Below, piece by piece: positions 1-8,531 of a stretch of DNA of 52,366 nt; positions within the stretch are counted from its first letter, which is position 1; each line of letters starts with the position of its first letter. Below the pieces are notes generated by a model, which was not told the DNA's origin, ran no database searches, and was given only the letters and a program-made list of their open reading frames with translations. The stretch is taken from NCBI GenBank assembly GCA_003818205.1, contig RPRQ01000032.1:1-52366 (forward strand), in the 5' to 3' direction. The position numbers and the translations under genes were made by a program. Source of the DNA: Bacteroidales bacterium. Lineage in GTDB: Bacteria; Bacteroidota; Bacteroidia; Bacteroidales; Tenuifilaceae.

Positions 1-28
1 TATGATTTTTTTTTGATTTAAGAACAAG

Positions 29-245
29 CCTGCCTGCCGGCGAGGCAGGGAACAACGATTTAAGATTGCCTCCGGCGAACTCTCCGGCAACTGCCGGATC
101 GGTTTCTGATGTTTGCGTAATCATTTTATTCTCAGGAATCTTCTAAAATCTGAAATAGTTAACCGAGCTTGCGAACCGAACGTAGTGAGCTCAGCGAAGC
201 TAGTTCGCCGAAGGCAACCGAACAAAGTGAGCTCAGCGAAGCTAA
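29..245. repeat. dispersed GC-rich repeat cluster
   Basis: Non-coding. It holds an inverted repeat (CCTGCCT at 29-35, AGGCAGG at 43-49), a palindrome-centred motif CTCCGGCAACTGCCGGATCG at 82-101, and two direct copies of GTGAGCTCAGCGAAGCTA at 185-202 and 227-244. The 20-mer at 187-206 recurs exactly on the opposite strand at 40709-40728. The CCGGCA..TGCCGG motif recurs near 40728-40747 and 47355-47373, so this is a multi-copy repeat family of the genome. Its function is unknown. Confidence 0.7.
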
Positions 246-393
246 TCCTTGTTCATTATTCAATTTGATTTAGAGTTTCTGATTTTAAAGACAGACTCTA
301 CTTAGTCCGCTTTTTGGACTAATACCGATTCGCTTTCATGTATATCATTTAAGTTCACTTCGTTCCTAAAACGATAATGAAAGTCGATCGGCA

Positions 394-449
394 TTATACC
401 AAGCTTTATCGTTTTATCATTTTGTATGGATGAACGCAACTTGGTATAA
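394..449. repeat. inverted repeat, possible hairpin
   Basis: TTATACCAAG at 394-403 is the exact reverse complement of CTTGGTATAA at 440-449. The loop is about 36 bases. No gene is seen around it. It may be a transcribed hairpin or the end of a decayed small element. Confidence 0.45.
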
Positions 450-479
450 CAGGGGTTTGGAAGAGATGATAGGACTTGT

Positions 480-697
480 CAAGTAGCGTTTTTGAAGGTA
501 ATCGCGGAGGTCAGGTTCCTATAAATTGGGAACTGGTTGGGTTACATCAAAGGTATGAACAACAAGCGGCCTATCGGTAAAGGCTGTTCAGGCAGATTTA
601 CCAACTTAGCGAAGCGATCTCACGACCGAAGGGGGTAATCGAGAGGTTCAAGCACGGTTCTGAGAGAGGTTTGGGGGTGAGTTTACCTACTCGATTT
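480..697 (+). mobile_element. remnant of group II intron 3' end (domains V-VI)
   Basis: From about 637 to 660 the sequence matches the distal half of a bacterial group II intron domain V: a GAGA tetraloop, the pairing strand GGTTCA, a two-base AG bulge, then CACGGTTC. It is followed by GAGAGG and a stem-like stretch (about 664-695) ending in CTACTCGAT, as expected for domain VI and the 3' splice end. The proximal strand of domain V (about 624-637) is altered and no longer pairs perfectly. The 140 bases upstream resemble decayed maturase-to-domain-V linker but hold no open frame. This is inferred from motif recognition; a covariance-model search would settle it. Confidence 0.45.
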
Positions 698-730
698 ATT
701 TGTTATTATATCAATAAATGAATAACTGAT

Positions 731-1426
731 TTACCAAATGAAAGGTATCAGTCTATATTTAACTTCTTTACAATATTCAGAGTATCCAGTCAATTCTTTC
801 TGTAAAGTTGTATCCTCATAGTATGTTCTGATAAAAATTAAAATAATCATAATAACCAGAGGAATAAATGCAAGTATCGAGCCCAATGCCAAAGGTAATG
901 ATATTGAACCTATAAGCATTCCAAGGTATCCTGGGTGTCGCACTATTTTATATGGCCCTGTATTAATAACATTATGATTTTTTTCTTTCTGTATTCGTAT
1001 AGTACCTTCAAAGAAAGGGTTATGAAGCATTGGCCATATAGAAAATGTTGCTGAAAAAATATATAGAACAATACCTATATACAAGTAGAAGAAAGGTAAT
1101 AATTCAGTAAGATTTAATCTTCTATCAATTCCAGCAACAAATGGAGTCATTACAATCGCAAATAAAAAGTAGGTTAGTAGAACATACTTATCAAATTGTT
1201 TTGTTCCTTCTTGCATCTTTCCTCTGTCATTTAAAAGTTTTGGCGATTTTTTCAAGAGCATAATCCCAATAATTAGTCCACCAATAGCATAAATCACTAT
1301 ATAAATCCATGCTCGTAGAATGATGATTTCTCCAGAGGCAAGAAAAAAAACAAGTCCTGTTACAATTATCCAACGAATTGGTGCAAGAAATGATCTTATT
1401 CCATATTTTGTTAATTTCTCTTCCAT
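731..1426 (-). CDS. isoprenylcysteine carboxyl methyltransferase (Ste14/NnrU-like) family membrane protein
   Basis: A 231-residue polytopic membrane protein with about five or six hydrophobic segments. The C-terminal half carries the typical ICMT/PEMT-like signature: NTGPYKIVRHPGYLG, then a hydrophobic helix, then a charged stretch with the conserved E..L...Y..Y pattern (DTTLQKELTGYSEYCKEV). In this superfamily that region binds S-adenosylmethionine and an isoprenoid or lipid substrate at the membrane. Bacterial members usually have unknown substrates, so only the family is called. It stands alone, with no operon partner on its strand. The next gene, the peptidase, is about 280 bases upstream and separated by a MITE-like repeat. 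Confidence 0.8.
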   Translation of the reverse strand: MEEKLTKYGIRSFLAPIRWIIVTGLVFFLASGEIIILRAWIYIVIYAIGGLIIGIMLLKKSPKLLNDRGKMQEGTKQFDKYVLLTYFLFAIVMTPFVAGIDRRLNLTELLPFFYLYIGIVLYIFSATFSIWPMLHNPFFEGTIRIQKEKNHNVINTGPYKIVRHPGYLGMLIGSISLPLALGSILAFIPLVIMIILIFIRTYYEDTTLQKELTGYSEYCKEVKYRLIPFIW

Positions 1427-1558
1427 ATAGGTATATCTCGGACTGAGGAGCGTTGCTTTATACTGCCTCTCTAATTCTCTTCAATATGGTCTCTTTTCTG
1501 CTCATAGGGTAAATATACAGTAATCCTCGAAGCTTTATCTGCTCGTTTTTTGAAGTAA

Positions 1559-1680
1559 AGAGGCTGTCTCAAAAGTCTAAAAACAGCTCTCTTTTCTCTC
1601 TGTGTATCTCTGTGATCCTCTGTGTAACAATATTTTAAAAATTACACAGAGTTCCACAGAGGACTTTTTTGACATCCTCT
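1559..1680. repeat. small inverted-repeat (MITE-like) element
   Basis: The left end AGAGGCTGTCTCAAAAGTC (1559-1577) pairs with the right end (1662-1680) at 16 of 19 positions. The interior has a second inverted repeat (CTCTGTGTAA near 1619-1628 and TTACACAGAG at 1642-1651). The GAGGCTGTCTCAAAA terminus resembles insertion-sequence ends common in Bacteroidota. There is no coding capacity. It fills the gap between the methyltransferase and the peptidase gene. No clear target-site duplication is visible. Confidence 0.5.
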
Positions 1681-1705
1681 TTTTTATGGGGTGTGATATT
1701 TAATT

Positions 1706-4231
1706 CTATTTCAACTCAATATCTTTATTCATTTCAATGTTATCAACGCTTTGAGAGGAATCGCCAATCAGGTGTTTGCAGAAGTAATCGCCGGTTAACC
1801 AGAAATGGTACTCCATCATATCGCCGTAACCATGACGCTGACCGGGGTACATGAAGAAGTCGAATCGTTTATTGGCTTTCACCAGTGCATTTACAACCCT
1901 TAGGGTATTGCCGGGGTGAACATTATCGTCAATTTCACCGGTAGTTAGCAGAAGATGCCCCTTTAGATTTTTTGCCAGCTGTTGGTTCTTTTCAATATCG
2001 TAAACGAATTTAACATTCCCGCTTGTATCAGCAATTTCCTTGATACCATGATGCTTCTCACTCCACCAACGGTTGTACATGCTGTTGTCATGGTTTCCAG
2101 CGTTCGAAACGGCTACCTTAAAAAAGTCAGGGTAGGTAAGAATTGCGGCAGTTGACATAAATCCACCTCCTGAATGTCCATGGATACCAACTTTATCTAG
2201 GTTAATATATTTATGCCTATCGGCAAGCTGCTCTGCGGTTGCCTTTTTATCGGCCAAACCGTATGTCCGAAGATTCCCGTATCCGTAATTATGATACCAC
2301 TTGGATCTGGCAGGGTGTCCGCCACGATTACCAAGGGTTATAACGATAAATCCAAATTGTGCTAATCGGTCGGTTCTGTCCATCCTTTTTGAGAATGATT
2401 TATCAACCGCTTCGGTTTGTGGACCAGGATAAACATACTCGATTAAAGGGTAAAGTCTTGTAGAATCGAAATCGAAAGGTTTGTACATAACACCATACAA
2501 ATCGGTAATGCCATCGGCAGCTTTAACTTTGAATGGCTCGGGAAATTTGTAGCCTGCTTGGAAAAGTAAGGATAAATCTGTTTTTTCAAGATTTAAGACC
2601 TTATTCCCAAGATTATCCATTAAAAATGATTCGGGAGCCGTATTTACCCTTGAGAAGTTATCGACGAAGTATTTGTATGAATCCGAAACATTCACAGCAT
2701 GATCGAAGTTGCCCTTATCTAAAAGTTTAAGCCCTGTTCCATCAAAATTGATTCTATACAAATGGTAGTAGTAGGGGTCTTCGTTAGGTTCTAGGCCATT
2801 GGCAGTGAAATAAAGTACTCTGTTAACCTCATCAACCCCCTCGATGTTCTCGCAATGGAAAGGACCTGATGTGATTTGGTTTTTAAGTTTTCCGTTACCA
2901 TCGTATAGATAAAAATGACCCCAGCCATCACGCTCCGACCAATGAATTAGCTCCTTGCCGTTGTTCACCAAACCTATATCATTCATATCAATATAGGTAT
3001 TCAATCGTTCCTCGATAACAGCTGTAACTTTACCGGTTGAAGGATCGGCGAAACAAATATCGGCTCTCTTCAAATCTCTTGAAATACGAGAGAAATAGAG
3101 CTTGTCATTGGTTCTCGATAACCATTTACGGGGTACGTAATCATCATCTCGATCTTTATTGAGCCTTGGAGCACTAAATATTGAAATGTTTTGATCTTTA
3201 AAGGCAGCGACATCAACTTTTATCATAGTATCAGTAACCATGTTATAGATTAGTAGTTCATCTATTGCTGATTCTTTTTCGCCGGGCATCTGATACTTAT
3301 ACGTTTCAATGGTTGGACGTGGGGTCGATTGCGTTTTAATCACCCAAAGGTCTTTAACCTTACGGCTATCGTCGCGGGTAAGGGCAAACATCTTCGAGTC
3401 GTGCGACCAAAGGACAAAAGCCGATTTGCGATTATCAATGTTTTTTATCTCCTCCTCATTATCCTCATTCTTCCTGCTCGAACCGTAGCTATAGCTCTTT
3501 TCTCCATCCTTGGTAATCTGATGCTCAACGATTGTTGAGTCTTTCTCGTCCTTTTTAGCCTTTTCGTAGTTGACCTTATCCATCCAGTATAGGTTATGCT
3601 TTTTCGAGAAAACAATTTTTTCACCATCGGGAGATATATTTGCCCACTCAGGGTGCTCTTTTACCTTCTTGAAATCATCGATTAGGGTTAATTTTCCTGA
3701 AGCAAGATCGTATTCGAAGTGAAAGGTTTTTTTATCGGGTTGACCTTTTTCCTCCTTATCTTTTTTCTTATCCTTCTTCTTCATATCCTTCTTCTTCATA
3801 TCGTTCTCTTCATCATCCTTTTTATCCTCATCAATAAGAAGGCTTTTCACCTCGAATTGGAGAACGGCTTCGTTCTTAATGAATTTAATCTTCTCGATAG
3901 GAAGATGCTGAGCATCGAAAGGGTCTTTGGTTAACCTCGACATCTGAGCAGCCATGCTAACATTATCGAATAGTACCCTTTTAGTTTTGTTAACAGGGTC
4001 AACGATGTAGTATGTTTTGCCGCTTGGTGTTTCGTATGAATACCAGAAGCGTTCGCTGTTTTTCAACCAATGAGGGTCAACGTTGGTGCTGAACACCATT
4101 TTCCCTAATCTCTTAGTCGAAAACTTTGAAGCGAGCTGGTAGTTCGCTTTCTCGATTGGCTTATTCTGTCCAATTGCTAGGTTCGATGACAGGAATAGCA
4201 ATAGAATTAAATTAAGTAAGTTTTTTTTCAT
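1706..4231 (-). CDS. S9 family (dipeptidyl-peptidase IV type) prolyl oligopeptidase
   Basis: An 841-residue secreted serine peptidase. Residues 1-22 form a signal peptide (MKKNLLNLILLLFLSSNLAIGQ). Residues from about 90 to 590 have the layout of the DPP-IV N-terminal beta-propeller, followed by an alpha/beta-hydrolase catalytic domain. The nucleophile is in GHSGGG (Ser687), the acid in GEIDDNVHP (Asp768) and the base in GQRHGYG (His800), giving a complete triad in the right order. A lysine/aspartate-rich insert (about residues 134-165) is unusual and probably a solvent-exposed loop in the propeller. Family members cleave X-Pro or X-Ala dipeptides from periplasmic peptides. It is divergent from the nuclease gene at 4350. 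Specificity beyond S9 is not claimed. Confidence 0.92.
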   Translation of the reverse strand: MKKNLLNLILLLFLSSNLAIGQNKPIEKANYQLASKFSTKRLGKMVFSTNVDPHWLKNSERFWYSYETPSGKTYYIVDPVNKTKRVLFDNVSMAAQMSRLTKDPFDAQHLPIEKIKFIKNEAVLQFEVKSLLIDEDKKDDEENDMKKKDMKKKDKKKDKEEKGQPDKKTFHFEYDLASGKLTLIDDFKKVKEHPEWANISPDGEKIVFSKKHNLYWMDKVNYEKAKKDEKDSTIVEHQITKDGEKSYSYGSSRKNEDNEEEIKNIDNRKSAFVLWSHDSKMFALTRDDSRKVKDLWVIKTQSTPRPTIETYKYQMPGEKESAIDELLIYNMVTDTMIKVDVAAFKDQNISIFSAPRLNKDRDDDYVPRKWLSRTNDKLYFSRISRDLKRADICFADPSTGKVTAVIEERLNTYIDMNDIGLVNNGKELIHWSERDGWGHFYLYDGNGKLKNQITSGPFHCENIEGVDEVNRVLYFTANGLEPNEDPYYYHLYRINFDGTGLKLLDKGNFDHAVNVSDSYKYFVDNFSRVNTAPESFLMDNLGNKVLNLEKTDLSLLFQAGYKFPEPFKVKAADGITDLYGVMYKPFDFDSTRLYPLIEYVYPGPQTEAVDKSFSKRMDRTDRLAQFGFIVITLGNRGGHPARSKWYHNYGYGNLRTYGLADKKATAEQLADRHKYINLDKVGIHGHSGGGFMSTAAILTYPDFFKVAVSNAGNHDNSMYNRWWSEKHHGIKEIADTSGNVKFVYDIEKNQQLAKNLKGHLLLTTGEIDDNVHPGNTLRVVNALVKANKRFDFFMYPGQRHGYGDMMEYHFWLTGDYFCKHLIGDSSQSVDNIEMNKDIELK

Positions 4232-4349
4232 TTAATTACATTTAGATTGATATTTATCTTATGCAGTTTTAGAGTGAATATTGACTGTTTGGTTTAAACA
4301 CAAATATATGTTTTCTATATTTACATGAATAATTAGTAACTCACATTCG

Positions 4350-7300
4350 ATGTCTAACCTAATAGTATATAAAGCCTCAGCAGGATCGGGAAAAACATTT
4401 CGGTTGGCGGCTGAGTATATTAAGCTGGTTATTCACGATCCGCTTTCCTATAAAAAGATATTGGCGGTAACCTTTACCAATAAAGCCACTGCCGAGATGA
4501 AAGGGCGAATACTTGATGAACTGAAGAGTATTGCCGATGGCAATAAAACACCTATGTTCGCCATAATTGCTGAGGAAACCCGAATTAACCCCGATACAAT
4601 TCCCGCCCGAGCTAAAAGGGCTTTATCAAATATTCTACACGATTATTCCCGTTTTTCGGTTAGCACTATCGATAGCTTTGTGCAACGAATTATTCAAGCG
4701 TTACTTTGGGAGATTGGTCAGCAAGGAGGTGCCGATATTCGCCTCGATTTTAACCCAGTGCTTGAGCGTGCTGCCGATATTATGCTCGATGAATCGGTCG
4801 ATAATCCTGCGCTCTTTGAATGGTTGCGAAAGATGGGCGAGTCGCAGCTGGAGGAGGGGAAGAGCTGGGATATTCGAAGCGGATTGATAGCCCTTGGCAA
4901 AGAGCTTTTCTCCGAAAGCTTCCGGTTGATGACCCCCGATGAGGTGATTCGAATCACCGATAAGGAAAAGGTTGATGCGCTAAAAGCGGAGCTGAATGCT
5001 TTGATATTAAGCCTATCGAATAGAATAAAAGCCATTGGTTTAGATACAATAAAAGTAATTGGCGAGCATGGATACGATGAATCAGCCTTTGCCTATGGAG
5101 GTGCGGGTGTATTCGGTTTTTTTAAGAAATGTACAAGCTTCGATTTTGGTGATCAGCTGCCCGAACTCACAGGTGTTCGGGTAACGAAAGCCCTGAATAG
5201 CCCAACGGGTGACGATTGGGTAACGGCAGAGCATAAAAAGAACACCGTAAAATTTGCTCAGATATCGAACTTAATAGGCTCGAAGCTTCATCCTGCGCTT
5301 ACAAACCTTTTTGAGATAATTGGGGGTAACGAGTTTGAGTATAACTCAGCGAGGTTGGTGCTTCGCAATCTCGATTCACTTGCAATCCTTGGCGATTTAT
5401 GGCATACCATCCGAAAACTCTCAACCGAGGAGGGTTTCATGCTTTTGGCCGATAGTGGGCCATTGCTTCGCGAGTTCGTTAAGGAGACCGATGCCCCCTT
5501 TGTGTATGAGAAAGCTGGGACCCGTTACGAGAATTTTATGATTGATGAGTTTCAGGATACATCGGTTATTCAGTGGCAGAATTTCAAGCCGTTGATTGAG
5601 AATGGCCTTGCCCAGGATGGCTTTAGCATGGTGGTGGGTGATGTTAAGCAGGCAATCTACCGTTGGCGAAATGGCGATTGGCGGATTCTTTCATCAGGTT
5701 TAGAGGATGACTTTTCATCGCTTGGGGTAACCTATAAACCGCTGGATGTAAACCGTAGGAGCTTGCCCTCAATAGTGGAGTTCAATAACCTTTTTTTCAC
5801 AAGCGCATCGAAGGTGCTGCATGGTATTACCGAGGAGAAGGTTGCCGATACCGTGTTTAGCTACGATTTTAGCAAGGAGTTTTCGTTGGCATACGATAAT
5901 GTAAATCAAAAGGTGTCGAGGGATAATAGCGGAAGTGGCTATGCCGAGATAAAGTTTATCCCGGATATCGATAAGTCGTTTAACGAGGATTTGAAGAATT
6001 ATCTCCCCGAATTGGTTTCCGATATTCAGAAAAGGGGCTACAAAGCTGGCGATATTGCCATTTTGGTCAGGTCAAATAAAGAAGGACAGGAGTTTGCAAA
6101 TATGCTTATTGCCTATAAGCAGAGTCATCCCGAGGCACTTGGTTCGTTTGATGTGGTTAGCCAGGAGGGGTTACTCCTTGAGTCGTCACCCGCTTTGAGG
6201 TTTTGCGTTGCTGCGATAAGAACCATCTATCAACCCAACGATAGTATAACCAAGGCTTGCCTTGCTGCTGGTTTAAAAACCATAAGGGTTGATAATAAAA
6301 TAAGCTGGAATGATACTTTTATTGGAAATTATCTGGATGCTGAGGTAGAATGGTTGAAAGGATTCAGAACGCGTCCTGTTCAGGAGGCATTTGAGGCAAT
6401 AATCAGTCGATATGGGTTGCTCAACAGCAAGAAGGAGTTGGCCTATATCTCGGAGCTGCACGAGCAGATTTTAATCCTATCGCGCAAAGGGCCAAACGAT
6501 GTTGGTCGGTTCCTCGAATGGTGGGACGATGATGGCTACAAGCTATCGCTATCGATGCCCGAATCCGAAAATGCGATAACCATAACAACAATCCATAAAT
6601 CCAAGGGTTTACAATTCCCTGTGGTAATAATTCCTCGTGCCGATTGGCAATTTAGCCCACCGGGCAAGAACCCTCTTTTGTGGGTAGATTCTGACCAGAA
6701 ACCTTTCGATGCTCTTCCGAAGTATCCCATAAAATCGGGGAAGGATTCAAAACGGAGTCTTTTCGCTCGCCCAACCATCGAGGATGATATGCAAAACGTA
6801 ATCGATAATATCAATTTGCTATACGTTGCCTTTACTCGTGCCGAGAATGAGTTTTACGCTTTTTGTCCCCAAAAGGAAGTGAAGGATGATAAAAAGGAGA
6901 CATCCATTTCAACCGCTTCAACAATGATAAGTAAAGTTTTATCAGGAATTGAAGCATCAAATCTGAAGAAAAAATCTGACACTGATAGCTATGGCAATTC
7001 GGTAACAACATATTGTTTAGGTAGTAGTAATGTATTTGAGAAAAGGGAGTCGAAATCAAAGGATGAGAATTCAACTTGGATACTCGATTATTATCCTGCA
7101 GGAGAAACAAAAGCAATTGTCAAACAACGGCTTGAATCGGCTGATTTCTTTGAGGAATCTCCTGCAAGCCATATAGCATCGATTAACTATGGCAAAACAA
7201 TGCATACGCTATTTTCAAGAATAAAATATTCAGTAGATGTTGATACGGCCCTTAACAGTATGCAGTTTGAGGGGTTGATTGATGGATTTCAGAAAGAAGA

Positions 7301-7598
7301 GTTTAAGAAGAGGATCGAAAACCTTTTGGTTCAGGAACCATATTCCAACTGGTTTTCGGAGGAGTGGGAGGTAAAGAACGAAATATCGGTACTCTCTCGC
7401 AATAGCTCCATTCTTCGACCTGATAGGGTGATGATTAAGAACGACGAGGTGGTAGTAATTGACTATAAGTTTGGCTCGGAGTCGAATGCCTATATCAATC
7501 AAATTCAACGATACGTAAATCTTATAAAGCAGATGGGTTATACCAAGGCAATGGGCTATCTATGGTATGTTGATACCGATAAGTTGGTAAAATGCTAG
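4350..7598 (+). CDS. addA: UvrD-type helicase/nuclease, AddA (RecB-like) subunit
   Basis: A 1082-residue superfamily 1A helicase with a C-terminal nuclease. Visible motifs: Walker A GSGKT (residues 12-16); an early VTFTNKAT motif; motif II DEFQDT (399-404); motif III VGDVKQAIYRWR; motif V TTIHKSKGLQFPVV; motif VI LLYVAFTRAENEF; and a C-terminal PD-(D/E)XK nuclease with RPDRV and DYK at 1038-1040. This is the architecture of AddA or RecB, which processes double-strand breaks for recombination. Its likely partner is the AddB-like protein at 11258-14140, which carries the second nuclease and an iron-sulfur motif. The two are normally close or adjacent; here about 3.7 kb with four other genes lies between them. 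The start is the ATG following a short AT-rich leader. Confidence 0.88.
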   Translation: MSNLIVYKASAGSGKTFRLAAEYIKLVIHDPLSYKKILAVTFTNKATAEMKGRILDELKSIADGNKTPMFAIIAEETRINPDTIPARAKRALSNILHDYSRFSVSTIDSFVQRIIQALLWEIGQQGGADIRLDFNPVLERAADIMLDESVDNPALFEWLRKMGESQLEEGKSWDIRSGLIALGKELFSESFRLMTPDEVIRITDKEKVDALKAELNALILSLSNRIKAIGLDTIKVIGEHGYDESAFAYGGAGVFGFFKKCTSFDFGDQLPELTGVRVTKALNSPTGDDWVTAEHKKNTVKFAQISNLIGSKLHPALTNLFEIIGGNEFEYNSARLVLRNLDSLAILGDLWHTIRKLSTEEGFMLLADSGPLLREFVKETDAPFVYEKAGTRYENFMIDEFQDTSVIQWQNFKPLIENGLAQDGFSMVVGDVKQAIYRWRNGDWRILSSGLEDDFSSLGVTYKPLDVNRRSLPSIVEFNNLFFTSASKVLHGITEEKVADTVFSYDFSKEFSLAYDNVNQKVSRDNSGSGYAEIKFIPDIDKSFNEDLKNYLPELVSDIQKRGYKAGDIAILVRSNKEGQEFANMLIAYKQSHPEALGSFDVVSQEGLLLESSPALRFCVAAIRTIYQPNDSITKACLAAGLKTIRVDNKISWNDTFIGNYLDAEVEWLKGFRTRPVQEAFEAIISRYGLLNSKKELAYISELHEQILILSRKGPNDVGRFLEWWDDDGYKLSLSMPESENAITITTIHKSKGLQFPVVIIPRADWQFSPPGKNPLLWVDSDQKPFDALPKYPIKSGKDSKRSLFARPTIEDDMQNVIDNINLLYVAFTRAENEFYAFCPQKEVKDDKKETSISTASTMISKVLSGIEASNLKKKSDTDSYGNSVTTYCLGSSNVFEKRESKSKDENSTWILDYYPAGETKAIVKQRLESADFFEESPASHIASINYGKTMHTLFSRIKYSVDVDTALNSMQFEGLIDGFQKEEFKKRIENLLVQEPYSNWFSEEWEVKNEISVLSRNSSILRPDRVMIKNDEVVVIDYKFGSESNAYINQIQRYVNLIKQMGYTKAMGYLWYVDTDKLVKC

Positions 7599-7630
7599 TT
7601 TATCAGATAGTTAATGGCAAGCAAAAAACA

Positions 7631-7640
7631 TACACGTGTA
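7631..7640. promoter_or_regulatory. palindromic putative operator of the toxin-antitoxin pair
   Basis: TACACGTGTA is a perfect 10-bp palindrome. A related half site, GTACGTGTGA, lies at 7656-7665, between the promoter elements at 7653-7684. Ribbon-helix-helix antitoxins usually bind such paired palindromic sites and repress their own operon. The role is inferred from position. Confidence 0.45.
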
Positions 7641-7652
7641 CTAGAATGAATA

Positions 7653-7684
7653 TTTGTACGTGTGAAATTTATTTTGTATATTTG
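7653..7684 (+). promoter_or_regulatory. Bacteroidota-type promoter of the toxin-antitoxin pair
   Basis: TTTG at 7653-7656 and TATATTTG at 7677-7684 match the Bacteroidota sigma-ABfr consensus TTTG / TAnnTTTG with a 20-base spacer. The antitoxin ATG follows about 33 bases downstream. This is the best promoter match I found in the window. Confidence 0.7.
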
Positions 7685-7716
7685 TAGGGTGTAGGATATT
7701 TATAAAATTAACGGCT

Positions 7717-7974
7717 ATGAATACAAAGTTAACATTGACAATTGAGCAAAGCATTATCGAAAAAGCAAAAAAATATGCTAACGATAGGGGACGTAGTTTA
7801 TCCAGTATAATTGAGAACTATTTGAAAGTCATTACTAAAGAGGAGGTTGTTAGCGATATTAAACTATCACCAATTGTTAAATCCTTGAAAGGTTCTTTTC
7901 AAGCACCTAGAAATCTTAACTACAAGAAAGAAATTTCCAAAAGGTTGTCTGAAAAATACCTTAAAAATGACTAA
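7717..7974 (+). CDS. ribbon-helix-helix type antitoxin (DUF6364-like)
   Basis: An 85-residue protein. The N-terminus MNTKLTLTIEQSIIEKAKKY followed by RGRSLSSIIENYLK is the pattern of small antitoxins that combine a DNA-binding beta strand and two helices. The C-terminal part (about 50-85) is basic and would wrap around the toxin. Its stop codon overlaps the start of the PIN-domain gene by 8 bases (7967-7974), so the two are translationally coupled. It sits directly behind a good promoter and a palindrome, which fits autorepression. Its placement inside the addA-addB interval suggests later insertion. Confidence 0.8.
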   Translation: MNTKLTLTIEQSIIEKAKKYANDRGRSLSSIIENYLKVITKEEVVSDIKLSPIVKSLKGSFQAPRNLNYKKEISKRLSEKYLKND

Positions 7975-8401
7975 TATACTTCTTGACACTGACATCATTC
8001 TAGATTTCTTTTTTGACAGAAAACCTTACTCCGAGCATTCTGCGAAAGTATTGTCTTTATGTGAATCGAATGAAATCAAAGGCTTTATTACGCCTGTTAT
8101 TTTAAGCAACTTATACTATTTACTCAGACAAACCTCAACACACGAAAGAGTTATTGAGAAATTATCTCAATTAGTCTCAATAACCGAGGTGCTATTAATT
8201 GATAGATCTTCAATTATCCACGCATTAAACTCTAACTTTAAGGACTTTGAAGACGCATTGCAAAATTTCTCGGCAGAGTGTAATGGAACTATTAATTTAA
8301 TTTTAACCCGTAATTTGAAGGACTATAAAAGTAGTTCATTGGGTGTAATGACTCCTGAAAATTATTTGAAGACAATAATTGCCAGCCGCTACACGGGTTA
8401 A
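7967..8401 (+). CDS. PIN-domain toxin, VapC-like ribonuclease
   Basis: A 144-residue PIN-domain protein. The first acidic residues are in ILLDTDIILDFFFDRKPY (residues 4-21), the typical start of this subfamily. Further acidic residues are in DFEDALQNFSAE and the end has LILTRNLKDYKSSSLGVMTPENYL, matching the usual T(R/N)N..DF.....V.TP motif. PIN toxins are metal-dependent RNases, often acting on tRNA or rRNA; the target cannot be read from sequence. Overlap with the antitoxin gene supports a type II toxin-antitoxin operon. The catalytic residues look intact. Confidence 0.85.
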   Translation: MTNILLDTDIILDFFFDRKPYSEHSAKVLSLCESNEIKGFITPVILSNLYYLLRQTSTHERVIEKLSQLVSITEVLLIDRSSIIHALNSNFKDFEDALQNFSAECNGTINLILTRNLKDYKSSSLGVMTPENYLKTIIASRYTG

Positions 8402-8448
8402 AATTATTGGGGTTGATGATGCAGATTCCCCATTTTTACTACCTTTAA

Positions 8449-8484
8449 CTTAGTTCTAACTGTCAACCGTCAACCGATAACTTT
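8449..8484 (+). repeat. heptamer-phased low-complexity array
   Basis: Five consecutive 7-base units can be drawn (TTAGTTC-like, CTAACTG, TCAACCG, TCAACCG, ATAACTT), with two units identical. It lies just downstream of the toxin gene and ahead of the TlpA gene. It belongs to the same kind of 7-bp-period array seen in several other gaps of this window. Confidence 0.5.
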
Positions 8485-8531
8485 TTTTCCCTATCTTGCA
8501 ACCCTAAACTATAATTAAACGAATACAAAAC

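Noticed and set aside
3719-3934. Hydrophobic plus-strand frame inside the peptidase gene
   Set aside because: It is the complement of the Lys/Asp-rich coding insert and has no start context or family features.
4288-4323. TTTG ... TATATTTA promoter for addA
   Set aside because: The spacer is 24 bases and the last base of the -7 element differs, so it is too weak to list.
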